Assembly (NCBI GenBank): GCA_905612485.1
Contig: CAJQSE010000026.1
Location: 1-64,000 of the forward strand
Direction of reading: 5' to 3'
DNA length: 64,000 nt
Origin: an uncultured Candidatus Nitrosopumilus sp.
GTDB taxonomy: Archaea > Thermoproteota > Nitrososphaeria > Nitrososphaerales > Nitrosopumilaceae
In this document: piece by piece, positions 25,348-34,819 of the stretch
How positions within the stretch are numbered: position 1 is the first letter of the stretch
Layout: every line of letters starts with the position of its first letter
The notes under the pieces: model-generated
Databases searched by the model: none
The model's input: the letters and a program-made list of their open reading frames with translations, nothing else
What the model was told of the DNA's origin: nothing
Translations under genes and position numbers: made by a program

Positions 25348-28017
25348 TCATCCTAAAATCATTGATTTTGCTTTTTGTATTGCAGCGTCTTTTTTAGATG
25401 TGTCTTTACCTCCACCTTGAGCAAATTTAGCATCACCACCACCTGAACCGCCTAAAATTGAGGATATTTCCTTGGCAATATCGCCTGCATTTACGCCTGA
25501 TTGCTCACCTGCAAATATTATTACTCGTATGGTTGGACCTGATTCGAAAATTCCACAAAATGCTGCTGTACCATCTTTGGCAACTAGCTTTTTGCCAAAG
25601 TTTTGGTGGAAATAATCATCATAGTTTGGACTGGAAGTAAAACAGATTTTATTTTTAATTGTAATCTCATCTAGTTCTCCTGATTGACCAGCTAGAATCT
25701 TTTCTAGTAGAATAGGAATCTGTTCTCTTGATTTTTCTTTGTTTTCTTCTCTTTGTTTCTCTAATTTTTCTTTTGCAATATCATCTGTAATTTGTTTCTT
25801 TGATTCTTCTTCCTGGTCTTTTACATATTGAAAAGCTGTTGGTCCTGAAACAAATTCTATGCGAACTACACCATCTTGAATTCTTTTGGTTTTTGTAATT
25901 TTGATTAGTTCAATATCTCCAGTTTTCTTTACATGTGTTCCACCACATGCTTCAATATCTTTATCCTCAATTGATACAATTCTAACTGACTTTACTGGAA
26001 CTACACCGCCCTGATAAATTCTAAAACCATATTTTTGTTCTGCAGTTCCTCTCTCGTAATAGTCAATATTTACTGGATAATTTTCTTTTATCATTTGATT
26101 AGCTGCATCTTCAATCTGTTTTACTTGCTCATCAGTTAATGATGAATGATGTGTTATATCCAACCTAGCATGATCATGATCTTTAAACGCAGAGTGTTGC
26201 CAAATCCAAGAACCTAACACTCCTCTTGATGACGTATTGATGATGTGGGTACTGGTATGGTTTTTAGTAATGTTTGCACGTCTTGTTTCATCTACCTTAC
26301 ATTGTACTGTCTCACCTTCTTTTGGAACTCCTCCCTCTAACTTGTGAACAATAATGTTTGCGTGTTTATCTACATTAATCACATTAAACCCTGCTATAGT
26401 TCCTAAATCTGGTTCTTGTCCTCCGCCTCTTGCATAAAATGAAGTTCTATCTAATACGACTTGATCACCTAAGACCTTGATTACTTTGGCCTCAAATTCC
26501 ATTGGGTCGTCTTTGTAAAATAGCGTTTCAGTTTCTGGTAACTCTTCTAGCGGAAGTTCTGTAATTGCCTTTTTCTTTTCAGACTGGTGCAAGTCAGATA
26601 GTTTAGAGTAAAATTGTGACGGGATTTCAGAAATTGCATCAATTTCTTTGAGATATTCAGGTGTAATGCCGTCTGATTCGTATAATGTAATGAGTTCATC
26701 CACTGATGGTGAACCTTTTTCACGAATCTTTTCTGCCTTTTTCTTCATGTGAATCTTTGATTCCTCATACCTTGAAGATTCTAGCTTGAGAATTGTCTTG
26801 ACATCTTCTCTTTTCTCATCTAGTTCTGGATAGGTATCTTTGAGATAATCAATATGTGCATCAATTAATTCATCAATGTCTAATTTTAGATTTAATCGAT
26901 TAATTGTTCCATTGATTCTTCGTAACATCATTCTGAGATTATATCCTCCCCCAACATTGCTTGGCAATGCACCATCTGCAATTGCAAAAATTAATGTTCT
27001 GAGATGATCTGCAATTAAATACATTCCTTCAAGCGGTGTTATTATTTTGTTTAGTTGATCCTCTGTAATTTCTGCATTTTTCACTGCAAGACGTCTTACT
27101 TGGTTTAGATCATCGAAATGATCAATCTCTTTTGCAATTTCTGTAAAGTATTTTTTTAGTATTTCTGAATTAGAATCTATTCCAATTTTTTCAAAGAGTA
27201 TTTGATTTACTGGACCAAAGCAGCAGTCATATGCTGTGGGTGTACCATTTGTAATCCATGCAAATCTTTCAAGTCCTGCACCCATATCTATGATTTTTTG
27301 ATCAAGTGTGGTGTGTTGTCCTAACTCTCCTTGGAATTCTGTAAATACTGCATTTCCAAGCTCCAGTCCTCTAACAAAATATTCTAGTGATGAGCCAAAT
27401 GAACCGCCACCTGACCATACATCTTCTACAAAAACTACTTCTTCTTTTTTAATTCCAAACTGTTGTGTTAATAATCTAAAATCTAAATCCACACATTCAT
27501 CTTTCCAGTATCCTCCGTTATCTGGAATACTGTGTTGTCCAATCATACAAAAACTAGAAAAGTGTCTGCCCGTAACTCCTACATTTTCTAAATCTTTGAA
27601 ACGTAAGCATGTTTGTGGAACTACTAGGGGATTTGCAGGAAATTCAAATACAACTTTGGAACCCATCACTCTTTGAAAATCTACTATTGATGCAATTGTA
27701 AAATATAAATCATCACGCCATCTGCATACTACTGGATACCTACTAACTGAAGTATGGTTATTTTTTACAAAAAATTCTTCAACTTGTTTCCAAGCTTGTG
27801 TGTAATCAAATCGTTTTGTTGTTGGTGGCTCTCCAATGAATGAGTATGTGTCAGTTCCATCATCTGGACAAAGTGTTCTGTTTGCATCCAAAGTCCAAAA
27901 GAATCTGCCACATTTTGTACAACCTTTTCTGATAAATCCTTGTTCTTCAAATAATTTGACTTTATAGTATCTGTCAGGATCTGCTGAAAATTCTTTTAAA
28001 ATCTGATTTTTGTCCAA
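25348..28017 (-). CDS. alaS: Alanyl-tRNA synthetase, archaeal type
   Basis: Class II synthetase charging tRNA-Ala, 889 residues. It has the archaeal N-terminal extension with a zinc-like CTKCGRFFWTLDANRTLC before the catalytic core. Core motifs include RFKDLENVGVTGRH and GGGSFGSSLEYFVRG. The editing domain has the zinc/deacylation motifs HTSTH and CGGTHVKKTG, followed by a DHHA1-like C-terminal domain rich in glycine (ILGGSGGGDAKFAQGGG). The minus-strand start at 28017 is divergent from the gene at 28098. Confidence 0.96.
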   Translation of the reverse strand: MDKNQILKEFSADPDRYYKVKLFEEQGFIRKGCTKCGRFFWTLDANRTLCPDDGTDTYSFIGEPPTTKRFDYTQAWKQVEEFFVKNNHTSVSRYPVVCRWRDDLYFTIASIVDFQRVMGSKVVFEFPANPLVVPQTCLRFKDLENVGVTGRHFSSFCMIGQHSIPDNGGYWKDECVDLDFRLLTQQFGIKKEEVVFVEDVWSGGGSFGSSLEYFVRGLELGNAVFTEFQGELGQHTTLDQKIIDMGAGLERFAWITNGTPTAYDCCFGPVNQILFEKIGIDSNSEILKKYFTEIAKEIDHFDDLNQVRRLAVKNAEITEDQLNKIITPLEGMYLIADHLRTLIFAIADGALPSNVGGGYNLRMMLRRINGTINRLNLKLDIDELIDAHIDYLKDTYPELDEKREDVKTILKLESSRYEESKIHMKKKAEKIREKGSPSVDELITLYESDGITPEYLKEIDAISEIPSQFYSKLSDLHQSEKKKAITELPLEELPETETLFYKDDPMEFEAKVIKVLGDQVVLDRTSFYARGGGQEPDLGTIAGFNVINVDKHANIIVHKLEGGVPKEGETVQCKVDETRRANITKNHTSTHIINTSSRGVLGSWIWQHSAFKDHDHARLDITHHSSLTDEQVKQIEDAANQMIKENYPVNIDYYERGTAEQKYGFRIYQGGVVPVKSVRIVSIEDKDIEACGGTHVKKTGDIELIKITKTKRIQDGVVRIEFVSGPTAFQYVKDQEEESKKQITDDIAKEKLEKQREENKEKSREQIPILLEKILAGQSGELDEITIKNKICFTSSPNYDDYFHQNFGKKLVAKDGTAAFCGIFESGPTIRVIIFAGEQSGVNAGDIAKEISSILGGSGGGDAKFAQGGGKDTSKKDAAIQKAKSMILG

Positions 28018-28070
28018 TGTTGAGGCATGCTACTTTCTGATATTAAGAATTGTCGATTAATGGTTACATT

Positions 28071-28080
28071 AAATATAATC
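28071..28080 (+). promoter_or_regulatory. TATA box deciding the start at 28098
   Basis: AAATATAATC centred 23 bases before the ATG at 28098. An in-frame TTG at 28050 lies upstream of this element and so is not the start. Confidence 0.5.
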
Positions 28081-28097
28081 AATCTTTTATTCTAATT

Positions 28098-28607
28098 ATG
28101 TTTGGAAGTAAACCTACTCTCAAAGAAGGAACTCATATTTTCTCAATTAAAAAAAATGGTGAATTTCATGACTTTATTTTTGGTGTTGTAACTGGCATTG
28201 ATGATAGAAAAGTAGGTGTTAATGGTATAATTGTTAATCCAATAGGTCTTAAAAATAAGATATCTCAAGGAAAAACTGGTGAAAGATCTAATGAAATCCT
28301 TAATCACCCAACTCCTGATAATGTTGTTTTAGCATTGGTGTATAGAGTTGAATTTGAGAATTTTGCTGAAGTTTTAGATCTTGATGTTGATAAATGCGAT
28401 ATTATTCCACCAAAAATTTATCTAATGCTTGATGGTTGGATACGCGAATCATTACCTGAATTTATTAACAATGTTTTGTCTTTGGCCCCAGGTACTGAAA
28501 GAGATGAAGCTAAACGAATTTTAAAAAATAGGATGGAGACTTTAACAGATCCAAATCTAAGACGAACTTTGTATGCTGTCTGTAGAAGTCTTAAAATTCT
28601 AAATTAA
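28098..28607 (+). CDS. Hypothetical protein
   Basis: A 169-residue soluble protein, MFGSKPTLKEGTHIF at its N-terminus. It begins with a beta-rich region with VVTGIDDRKVGVNGIIVNP and ends with a helical part RDEAKRILKNRMETLTDPNLRR. The mix of a small beta domain and a C-terminal helical hairpin cannot be assigned to a family from sequence alone. The start was chosen from TATA spacing. It is divergent from alaS and precedes P1 on the same strand by 64 bases. Confidence 0.6.
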   Translation: MFGSKPTLKEGTHIFSIKKNGEFHDFIFGVVTGIDDRKVGVNGIIVNPIGLKNKISQGKTGERSNEILNHPTPDNVVLALVYRVEFENFAEVLDLDVDKCDIIPPKIYLMLDGWIRESLPEFINNVLSLAPGTERDEAKRILKNRMETLTDPNLRRTLYAVCRSLKILN

Positions 28608-28671
28608 ATATTTAATTTCAGGCGTAACTTCTCCATAGTTTTATATTATGCCATAAGAGATTCATGGTACA

Positions 28672-28968
28672 ATGGAATATGTTTACGCTGCTTTACTTCT
28701 TCACAAACTAGGCAAAGAAGTTAACGAGGCAAACCTCAGTTCAGTTGTTAAATCATCTGGCGCTGAAGTTAATGAAGCTCAAGTTAAATCTCTAGTCGCA
28801 GCCTTAGCCGATGTTAACATCGATGAGGCAGTTAAAGCCGCACCTGTAGCAGCAGCAGCCGCACCGGCAGCAGCAGCAGCAGATGCACCAGCAAAAGAAG
28901 AAAAGAAGAAAGAAGAACCTAAAAACGAAGAAGCAGCCATGGAAGGATTATCATCCTTATTCGGCTAA
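28672..28968 (+). CDS. rpl12: Ribosomal protein P1 (archaeal L12)
   Basis: Acidic stalk protein that recruits translation factors. The 98 residues have an N-terminal dimerisation domain ([19 protein letters not shown]), an Ala-rich hinge (about 58-78), and the charged tail ending MEGLSSLFG, the signature that contacts elongation factors. In many archaea it follows P0; here it is on the other strand and about 1.9 kb from the P0 start, with its own promoter (TTTTATATTA near 28639-28648). Confidence 0.96.
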   Translation: MEYVYAALLLHKLGKEVNEANLSSVVKSSGAEVNEAQVKSLVAALADVNIDEAVKAAPVAAAAAPAAAAADAPAKEEKKKEEPKNEEAAMEGLSSLFG

Positions 28969-29036
28969 GCAACTTTATTCTTTCAATTTAATTTTATACT
29001 TATTTTTATTAATCTTAATTACTCTGTATGTAATTT

Positions 29037-29681
29037 TTGTATTTGTTGACCGAATTTTCTTTTACCTCTGAATTTTTTATTTACATTTTAGATCTATTTG
29101 GTACTGTAGCATTTGCAATTACAGGTGCTTTTAAGGCAATTGAGAAAAAATTTGATGTTGTAGGAATTTTGTTACTTGCAACTATTACTGGTGTTGCAGG
29201 TGGAACAATAAGAGATGTAATTTTAGGTAGAATTCCTAACTCTATATCTGATCCCACTTATGTTATTGTAACAATCGCATCTGGAATTATAATTTTCTTT
29301 TTGTATTCTCGTCTAAAAAAACATTGGAATTTATTTTTGAAATTTGATGCTATTGGATTGGGAGTGTTTACAATTATCGGAGCAACTTTTGCATACAATA
29401 TTTTTGGATTAAATTTTTTGGCAATTTTATTGGCAGGTATTTTGACTGCTGCTGGAGGAGGTATACTTAGGGATATCTTTGTTAATCAAGTTCCTATAGT
29501 TTTTGTAAAAGAATTCTATCTTTCTGCAAGTTTTATTGGTATTGTAATATTTTCTATTATTTTATATTTTACAGATGAACTATACTATGCTACTATTGTT
29601 GGAATTGTTCTAACTACTTCTTTGAGGTTAATTGCAATGAAGTATAATTGGAATTTACCTAAGGTAAAAAATACTGATTGA
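29037..29681 (+). CDS. TRIC/UPF0126-family membrane protein
   Basis: A 214-residue protein with about seven membrane segments in two repeated halves. Each half holds the family glycine motif: GVAGGTIRDVILGRIP near 60-75 and TAAGGGILRDIFVNQVP near 145-161. The family includes prokaryotic trimeric cation channels and YadS-type proteins. Possible TTG starts lie at 29037, 29043 and 29046; the first is used. It converges with the P0 gene with no gap. The ion or solute carried is not known. Confidence 0.85.
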   Translation: MYLLTEFSFTSEFFIYILDLFGTVAFAITGAFKAIEKKFDVVGILLLATITGVAGGTIRDVILGRIPNSISDPTYVIVTIASGIIIFFLYSRLKKHWNLFLKFDAIGLGVFTIIGATFAYNIFGLNFLAILLAGILTAAGGGILRDIFVNQVPIVFVKEFYLSASFIGIVIFSIILYFTDELYYATIVGIVLTTSLRLIAMKYNWNLPKVKNTD

Positions 29682-30548
29682 TTAGGCTGGTGTGTAATCT
29701 TTTGCTTGGTCTGCTACGCCTTTAGCTTGTGCATCTGCTTTTTGTAAAATTTGCTCTTTTGTTTCATCTGTCATGAAACCTGATTCAACAGATACTGAGC
29801 GCGCAGATTGTGCTGCTTTTGTAAGAATTTGTGTAACGTTATCTGCAGTGATGTACCCTGCCTCAATTGATAGTGATACTGCTTCTTGGTGGAATTGTGC
29901 AAATGCGTTTCTTGTTTTCTCAACATCTACTATCATATCTTCTTCAGTGTATTTGAGACCATCCTCTACTGCTGAATAAAGTGAAATTCCTGCTTCTACT
30001 GGTTTGATATCTAATTTACCTAAAATAGATGCTAATTTTTCATTAATTGTTTCGCCTTTTTTTGCTGGTGTTGTATCTTTTGCAATCCAAATTGTTCCTT
30101 GATCAATTTTTGTTGGAATTTTTGCATTTTTGAATTCTGTAAGCATTGGTCCTGGCGCAATTCCTGTATTTTTAGCAGGTACTACAATATCGATACTTGC
30201 AATATCTCCACTGCGTGCACCCATCATGACTTTGTTTTTACCCAATAGTACGTTTAGTTTGAATGGTGACATGTTTGTAAAAAGGAACATTAATTGTCCT
30301 TTTAGTTCACTAGAAATTTCTTTCATTCCTGGAACGTCTAATGTTTCAAGTGCTTTTCTTGCAACTCTATCTTTGACACATACAAATTCTACTTCTCCTT
30401 TCAAAGTTTTTCTTAATGGTAAAATTTGTGTAGAACGAACTTTTCTCATTTGAATTATTGAAATGGTTTTGTATTTTTTTGGTAATTCTAATAATTGTTG
30501 ATACATTTCCGTTTTTCTTTTTGGATATGTAGTTCTATTTTCATGCAT
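29682..30548 (-). CDS. rplP0: Ribosomal protein uL10 (P0)
   Basis: Stalk base protein that binds rRNA and carries P1 dimers. The 288 residues include the N-terminal RNA-binding domain (RKTEMYQQLLELPKKYKTISII), the archaeal insertion, and a C-terminal helical spine with repeated SVESGFMTDE-type P1-binding segments. The tail lacks the usual charged hinge and GLSSLFG ending, finishing ADQAKDYTPA. Overlaps uL1 by 8 bases. Confidence 0.94.
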   Translation of the reverse strand: MHENRTTYPKRKTEMYQQLLELPKKYKTISIIQMRKVRSTQILPLRKTLKGEVEFVCVKDRVARKALETLDVPGMKEISSELKGQLMFLFTNMSPFKLNVLLGKNKVMMGARSGDIASIDIVVPAKNTGIAPGPMLTEFKNAKIPTKIDQGTIWIAKDTTPAKKGETINEKLASILGKLDIKPVEAGISLYSAVEDGLKYTEEDMIVDVEKTRNAFAQFHQEAVSLSIEAGYITADNVTQILTKAAQSARSVSVESGFMTDETKEQILQKADAQAKGVADQAKDYTPA

Positions 30549-31203
30549 ACTTCTTCTTTATCTCCTGTACTTGTTTTACTGGTTTACCCATTGTCGTTTT
30601 TATCAAAACTTTTCTAATATTTTTTTCACCGTTTGGTAATTTTTTCTCTATTGCACTAAGAACTGTAAATGCATTAATTGCTAAATCTGAATTTTCCATA
30701 GATTCATCTCCAATTTTACATGATACTGATAATGATGCTCTTGTTCTAACTTTAATTGATGTTCTAAATCTTGCTAAAAATGCATCAATAGATGCATTAA
30801 ATGGAACTGGTGTTGGCATTTTTCCTCTAGGGCCTAAAAGCTGACCTAATGCTTTACCAACTGTTGGCATAATTTGTGTGTCTGCTAAAAAGAAATCATA
30901 TTTGTTAATGAATTTTCTAGATTCTCTTTTGTCAGCTTGAAATTTTATTAATTCATCATTTCCGATAACTGAATCTGCTTTTGCTGCTTTTGCTTTTTGA
31001 TTCATATCGCCTGTAGCAATTACACATACTGTTGCAGGAGAATTAGTTTTTGGAAGTTGAATTACTTCATTAATTGCAAATCCTTTCTTTATATCAATAT
31101 CTTTGAAATTAATTATTAGCTCAACAGATTGTTTAAATTTCCTTTTTTTAGTCTCTTCTTTGGCTTTTTTAATTACTTCTGCCAATTGCACTTCTGTAAT
31201 CAT
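30541..31203 (-). CDS. rpl1: Ribosomal protein uL1
   Basis: L1-stalk protein, 220 residues from the ATG at 31203. An upstream in-frame TTG at 31212 is possible. The family block VGKALGQLLGPRGKMPTPVP is near 123-142. The C-terminal GEKNIRKVLIKTTMGKPVKQ also fits. In several archaea uL1 represses its own operon by binding the mRNA; no such site was identified here. It begins the uL1-P0 unit, separated from uL11 by an antiparallel regulator gene. Confidence 0.95.
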   Translation of the reverse strand: MITEVQLAEVIKKAKEETKKRKFKQSVELIINFKDIDIKKGFAINEVIQLPKTNSPATVCVIATGDMNQKAKAAKADSVIGNDELIKFQADKRESRKFINKYDFFLADTQIMPTVGKALGQLLGPRGKMPTPVPFNASIDAFLARFRTSIKVRTRASLSVSCKIGDESMENSDLAINAFTVLSAIEKKLPNGEKNIRKVLIKTTMGKPVKQVQEIKKKYA

Positions 31204-31332
31204 TACGAACAAATTTCAGAAAACCTACTTAAAATCGTTTAGAGATTAGATTTTTGTACATTTTTAATTTTAAAAATTTTCATTTTTCATACCTAATTAT
31301 TGTAATTTATACGCAAATTTTTGCTAAAACTT

Positions 31333-31344
31333 AGATATATTAAA
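31333..31344 (+). promoter_or_regulatory. TATA box of the Lrp-type regulator
   Basis: AGATATATTAAA, centred about 31 bases before the TTG start at 31369. Confidence 0.5.
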
Positions 31345-31368
31345 TGAGAAACTCCGTTTTCTAGTACA

Positions 31369-31824
31369 TTGCATCGCTTTGATGATTTAGATATGAAATT
31401 ACTTTATGAATTAACCCTGGATGGATCTATTTCTGTTCCTACATTATCTAAAAAACTTGGAATTAACGCTTCTGTCCTATATAGTAGAATTAAGAGATTA
31501 ATGAAAAAAAAATTAATCAAAAAATTTACTGTTGAAATCGATGAATCTTTGTTAGGTATTGGGGTAAAGGCTTCTGTTGGAATTAATCGAGATCCAAAAT
31601 TGAAAGAAGCAATTCATAAAAAATTCCTGAAAACATCTGAAATTGTTTCAATTTCGGAAGTAACTGGTAGATTTGATATCATTATTAAAATACATGCTAA
31701 AAATCTTGAAGCATTACATTCAGTAGTTATTGAAAAAATTGGAAAAATAGATGGTATTCAAAATACTGAAACCTTTGTAGAATTACAAAAAACTGACAAA
31801 GATCCAGTTTATCTTATTGAATAA
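31369..31824 (+). CDS. Lrp/AsnC-family transcription regulator
   Basis: A 151-residue regulator with an N-terminal winged helix-turn-helix (residues 5-55, with VPTLSKKLGINASVLYSRIKRL as the recognition unit). The C-terminal RAM ligand-binding domain runs from about 65, with VTGRFDIIIKIHAKNLEAL and a closing FVELQKT. The start is TTG. It sits antiparallel between the two ribosomal units; its stop codon abuts the uL11 stop with no gap. The effector and targets are unknown. Confidence 0.92.
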   Translation: MHRFDDLDMKLLYELTLDGSISVPTLSKKLGINASVLYSRIKRLMKKKLIKKFTVEIDESLLGIGVKASVGINRDPKLKEAIHKKFLKTSEIVSISEVTGRFDIIIKIHAKNLEALHSVVIEKIGKIDGIQNTETFVELQKTDKDPVYLIE

Positions 31825-32304
31825 TTATTGGAATTTTTGATCCCATTTACCTTCATTGATTTCAACAGTAATTTCTTTAGGCGTTTTTCCTTCTACTTTA
31901 ACTCCTAATGCTACACATGTTCCAATGATGGTTTTTGCAACTGATTTTAATGATGATGCATAAGATTTTTCGAGTTTTGTATTTGCAACTTTGACAATTG
32001 AATCCATTGTTACATCTCCTGCCCATTCAGTACCTGAAGTACTAGAGCCTTTTGTAATCCCTGCTTCTTTCATGATAAGTGCTGCAGCTGAAGGAATGCC
32101 AATTTCAATTTCATATTTTTTTGTATCTGTATCTACTATTACAGTTACAGGAACTTTCATTCCCTCGAAGTCTTTAGTTTTTTCATTAATTGATGCGATA
32201 ACTTCCATAATGTTAACGCCTAGAGGACCTAATGCTGGACCTAATGGTGGTCCTGCTGATGCTCCTCCTCCAGTTACAAGTGCTGATACTTTTTGTTCTC
32301 CCAT
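31825..32304 (-). CDS. rpl11: Ribosomal protein uL11
   Basis: GTPase-centre protein of the large subunit, 159 residues. The Gly/Pro-rich N-terminus GGGASAGPPLGPALGPLGVN and the C-terminal rRNA-binding domain with AKTIIGTCVALGVKVEGKTP are characteristic. It is third in a secE-nusG-uL11 unit on the minus strand. Confidence 0.96.
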   Translation of the reverse strand: MGEQKVSALVTGGGASAGPPLGPALGPLGVNIMEVIASINEKTKDFEGMKVPVTVIVDTDTKKYEIEIGIPSAAALIMKEAGITKGSSTSGTEWAGDVTMDSIVKVANTKLEKSYASSLKSVAKTIIGTCVALGVKVEGKTPKEITVEINEGKWDQKFQ

Positions 32305-32339
32305 TCTTTATTCAACTCAAAATGAAAATTTAATCCTTC

Positions 32340-32798
32340 CTAAGCTCCACTCGAGAGTTTTAGGTAGTTTGCATCTACTGTTACTGGTAATTGATATGAT
32401 GCATCTAACAAAACAACTGTTGCTTCTTCTTTATCTGCATCTATTCTGGTAATTGTTGCCTTCATTCCTTTGAATGGACCCCCAGTAATTTCAATAATGT
32501 TATCTACTTCTAATGTTAAAATTGTTGATTTCTTTATTAGATATCCTTCGATATCTTTGAATTCTAATTCTCCTCTTAATTGACCTCGAATGTGTCTTAC
32601 ACCTTCAACTGCTAAGTATGCATCACTTGGATTAATTGCTTCAACTACAACATACCCTTTAAGATCAGTTACCCAAAATACTGACTGAATGTTAATTTTA
32701 TTAGCGTTGGCTTTAGCTTCTAATAACCTCATAACCACTTTTTCTTGTCCTCCTGTGGTTCTAATTGCAAATAAGTGTGATTTTATTTCTTCAGACAT
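32340..32798 (-). CDS. nusG: Transcription factor NusG/Spt5
   Basis: Archaeal Spt5, which partners RpoE'' (Spt4) and clamps RNA polymerase during elongation. The 152 residues have the NGN domain (LFAIRTTGGQEKVVMRLLEAKA...) and a C-terminal KOW domain with VDNIIEITGGPFKGMKATI near 100-118. Two bases separate it from secE, the usual archaeal order. Confidence 0.95.
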   Translation of the reverse strand: MSEEIKSHLFAIRTTGGQEKVVMRLLEAKANANKINIQSVFWVTDLKGYVVVEAINPSDAYLAVEGVRHIRGQLRGELEFKDIEGYLIKKSTILTLEVDNIIEITGGPFKGMKATITRIDADKEEATVVLLDASYQLPVTVDANYLKLSSGA

Positions 32799-32800
32799 TT

Positions 32801-32947
32801 TTATCTACCAAATGTAACCACAGAAAATACAAATTGAATTATAAATCCAATAGTGCCAACTCCTAAAATTCCAGTTAATACTAATCTCAAATGTTGTGAA
32901 TATTCCTCTTTATCTGGTTTTTTAGTCATCTTCAATGTATTAGTCAT
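32801..32947 (-). CDS. secE: Protein translocase subunit SecE (Sec61 gamma)
   Basis: A 48-residue protein, shorter than most annotation cut-offs. A charged, amphipathic N-terminal half (MTKKPDKEEYSQHLRLVLT, from the second Met) is followed by one membrane helix GVGTIGFIIQFVFSVV, the layout of archaeal SecE. Position immediately before nusG is conserved in archaea and makes the call firm. It partners the SecY encoded at 44008-45441. An internal ATG at 32929 is a possible start. Confidence 0.88.
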   Translation of the reverse strand: MTNTLKMTKKPDKEEYSQHLRLVLTGILGVGTIGFIIQFVFSVVTFGR

Positions 32948-33013
32948 ATTCTTCAAAGTTTGCTTCGGGTTCATTGGTGGAAATTAATATGGTGTCCTTA
33001 TATTCCTTATCTC

Positions 33014-33790
33014 ATGGAACTCCTAGTTGCTTATCGAGATGATCCTGCAGGTTACAATATGGCAAATTTCCTTTCACAGGAAATGACTCTAGATGGAGAT
33101 ATTTTTCGTGGGAAATACTATGATCTAATCATAATTTCTACCTCTGCTATTTCTGCTGATTGGCTTGAAGAAAAATATGACTATGATGGATTTGTGTTTC
33201 TTTCAAAACATGCAGCAGAATCTGGTGTACTTGCATTAACTTGTCATAGTACTGGAAATTTCTCTGAAGCAAAATTTGGTGGTAATCATAGACAAGTTGC
33301 TATACCTCATCCTAATCTTCAAAAAGCATATCTTCAAACATTACAAAAACATCAATCTGAATTTTCAAAATTTCAAATAACTATTGAGGCAACTCATCAC
33401 GGTCCAACTGCATTAACTAAACCAACGATTTTCATTGAAATTGGCACAACTGAGAAACAATGGACTGATATTTCATTGTGCATCTCAATTGCAAAGTTGG
33501 TTCATCAGGTTTTTGTTAATACCTTATCTGAAAATCCTGTAGCAATTTGTTTTGGAGGTACTCATTATTCTTCAAAATTCACTAATGAATTACTAGGAGG
33601 AAAATATGCTCTTGGTACAGTTATGCCAAAACATGCATTGGATAATCTTGATGAAGAATTATTTTCTCATATTATTTCACAAAATGAAATGGCAAAATTT
33701 GCTCTTCTAGATTGGCGTGGACTCGGAACAAACAAACAAAAAATTCTTAATTTATTAAAATCTACATCCCTTGAAATAATAAAATTATAA
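33014..33790 (+). CDS. dtdA: D-aminoacyl-tRNA deacylase (DtdA/DTD2)
   Basis: Zinc-dependent archaeal and plant enzyme that removes D-amino acids from tRNA. From ATG 33014 the protein is 258 residues and opens MELLVAYRDDPAGYNMA, matching the family N-terminus. An upstream in-frame start at 32960 would add 18 atypical residues. HxxGNFSEAKFGG near 85-97 and EATHHGPTALTKPTIFIEIG near 130-149 carry the conserved histidines and acidic residue. Divergent from secE. Confidence 0.9.
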   Translation: MELLVAYRDDPAGYNMANFLSQEMTLDGDIFRGKYYDLIIISTSAISADWLEEKYDYDGFVFLSKHAAESGVLALTCHSTGNFSEAKFGGNHRQVAIPHPNLQKAYLQTLQKHQSEFSKFQITIEATHHGPTALTKPTIFIEIGTTEKQWTDISLCISIAKLVHQVFVNTLSENPVAICFGGTHYSSKFTNELLGGKYALGTVMPKHALDNLDEELFSHIISQNEMAKFALLDWRGLGTNKQKILNLLKSTSLEIIKL

Positions 33791-33829
33791 ATCTTAAACA
33801 GAAAGTTTTACTAAAAAATTATTTAGATT

Positions 33830-34285
33830 CTAATCTTCTCTTTTAGTTTTGATTTCATCCATCAAAGTTCTCAAATGAGCTTTGTTTCTAACTGTATTTC
33901 CACCTACTTTTTTGTACAATGTCCAAAATTCTGGATTAGTCAAATCTTTTCTATCTTTTGCAATTTTTAATAATCTTCTTAGTGCACGTACTTTTGCAAC
34001 ATATACTGTTTTTTTACCCACTCTTGCACCTTTTGCACCTTTTTTGGAACCTTGAGTTGTACCTCTTTTCTTTCTTTGATCTAACTTATGTTGTGCTCTT
34101 CCTCTTGATGTTCCAGTAAATGATTTAATTTTAATTGTATTTGCAGTAATTAAACTACGAATATTTTCTCTAGTAATTGCGTCTGCAATATCATCTAGAT
34201 GATCCGAATCAAATTTAATTCTGTGAATTCCAACACCAGTAACTCGGGAAGCGAGTCTTTTTTTAGCTTTAAGATTTATCGGCAA
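33830..34285 (-). CDS. rpl19e: Ribosomal protein eL19
   Basis: Basic large-subunit protein, 151 residues. The N-terminal KAKKRLASRVTGVGIHRIKF block and the RGRAQHKLDQRKKRGTTQGSKKGAK linker are characteristic. In other archaea eL32-eL19-uL18 are consecutive; here eL32 and eL19 are split off and point the other way from uL18, which lies 7.6 kb away. Confidence 0.95.
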   Translation of the reverse strand: MPINLKAKKRLASRVTGVGIHRIKFDSDHLDDIADAITRENIRSLITANTIKIKSFTGTSRGRAQHKLDQRKKRGTTQGSKKGAKGARVGKKTVYVAKVRALRRLLKIAKDRKDLTNPEFWTLYKKVGGNTVRNKAHLRTLMDEIKTKRED

Positions 34286-34673
34286 TTATACTCACTCTTG
34301 CATTAAATATTTTAAATTTATTTTCAACTGCTTTAACAACAATTTCTTTTCTCTTTCTAGTGCCGACTCCATGTCCTAATCTAACCCCATCTTTCTTTGG
34401 ATCCAATTTTTGTAAATCTGAAATATTGAAAACTAAATTATCTGTAAATCCTGAAGGGTGTAATCCTTTTGCATCTCTCGGCCCACCATATCCAACTTTA
34501 ACTAAACCTGGGCGACCTCTACTTTTTTGTTTTCTTTGATGATGATCTATTCCTTTTGGTTTTCTCCAATTAGTTTGAAGTCTAACATAACGCCAACTTT
34601 CTGGTCTAACAAAATCAGGTTTGTTTCCTTTTACTTCCTGTCTTTTTGCAAGCTTATCTTGATTGATTGGCAT
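34269..34673 (-). CDS. rpl32e: Ribosomal protein eL32
   Basis: Large-subunit protein, 134 residues. PDFVRPESWRYVRLQTNWRKPKGIDHH and GYGGPRDAKGLHPSG are family blocks. Overlaps eL19 by 17 bases. The region to pckA (34674-34819) holds two divergent promoters. Confidence 0.95.
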   Translation of the reverse strand: MPINQDKLAKRQEVKGNKPDFVRPESWRYVRLQTNWRKPKGIDHHQRKQKSRGRPGLVKVGYGGPRDAKGLHPSGFTDNLVFNISDLQKLDPKKDGVRLGHGVGTRKRKEIVVKAVENKFKIFNARVSIIADKS

Positions 34674-34819
34674 GGAACTAAGTCTTGAATTTTAGAATAA
34701 ATACGTTCCTCGACCTAAAAAAATTCAACATGGAAAAGAGATAATAAGGAAAATCGAAGCGGATCTAAATATCTTATGATCACTGTATATGCTCAAACAC
34801 ACGATAGGAGATCGCAAAA

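Noticed and set aside
28859..28886. Tandem GCA/GCC repeat as a microsatellite
   Set aside because: It encodes the normal alanine-rich hinge of P1.
28883..29071. A 62-residue protein overlapping the end of the P1 gene
   Set aside because: It is a lysine-rich out-of-frame reading of the P1 tail and following A+T-rich sequence.
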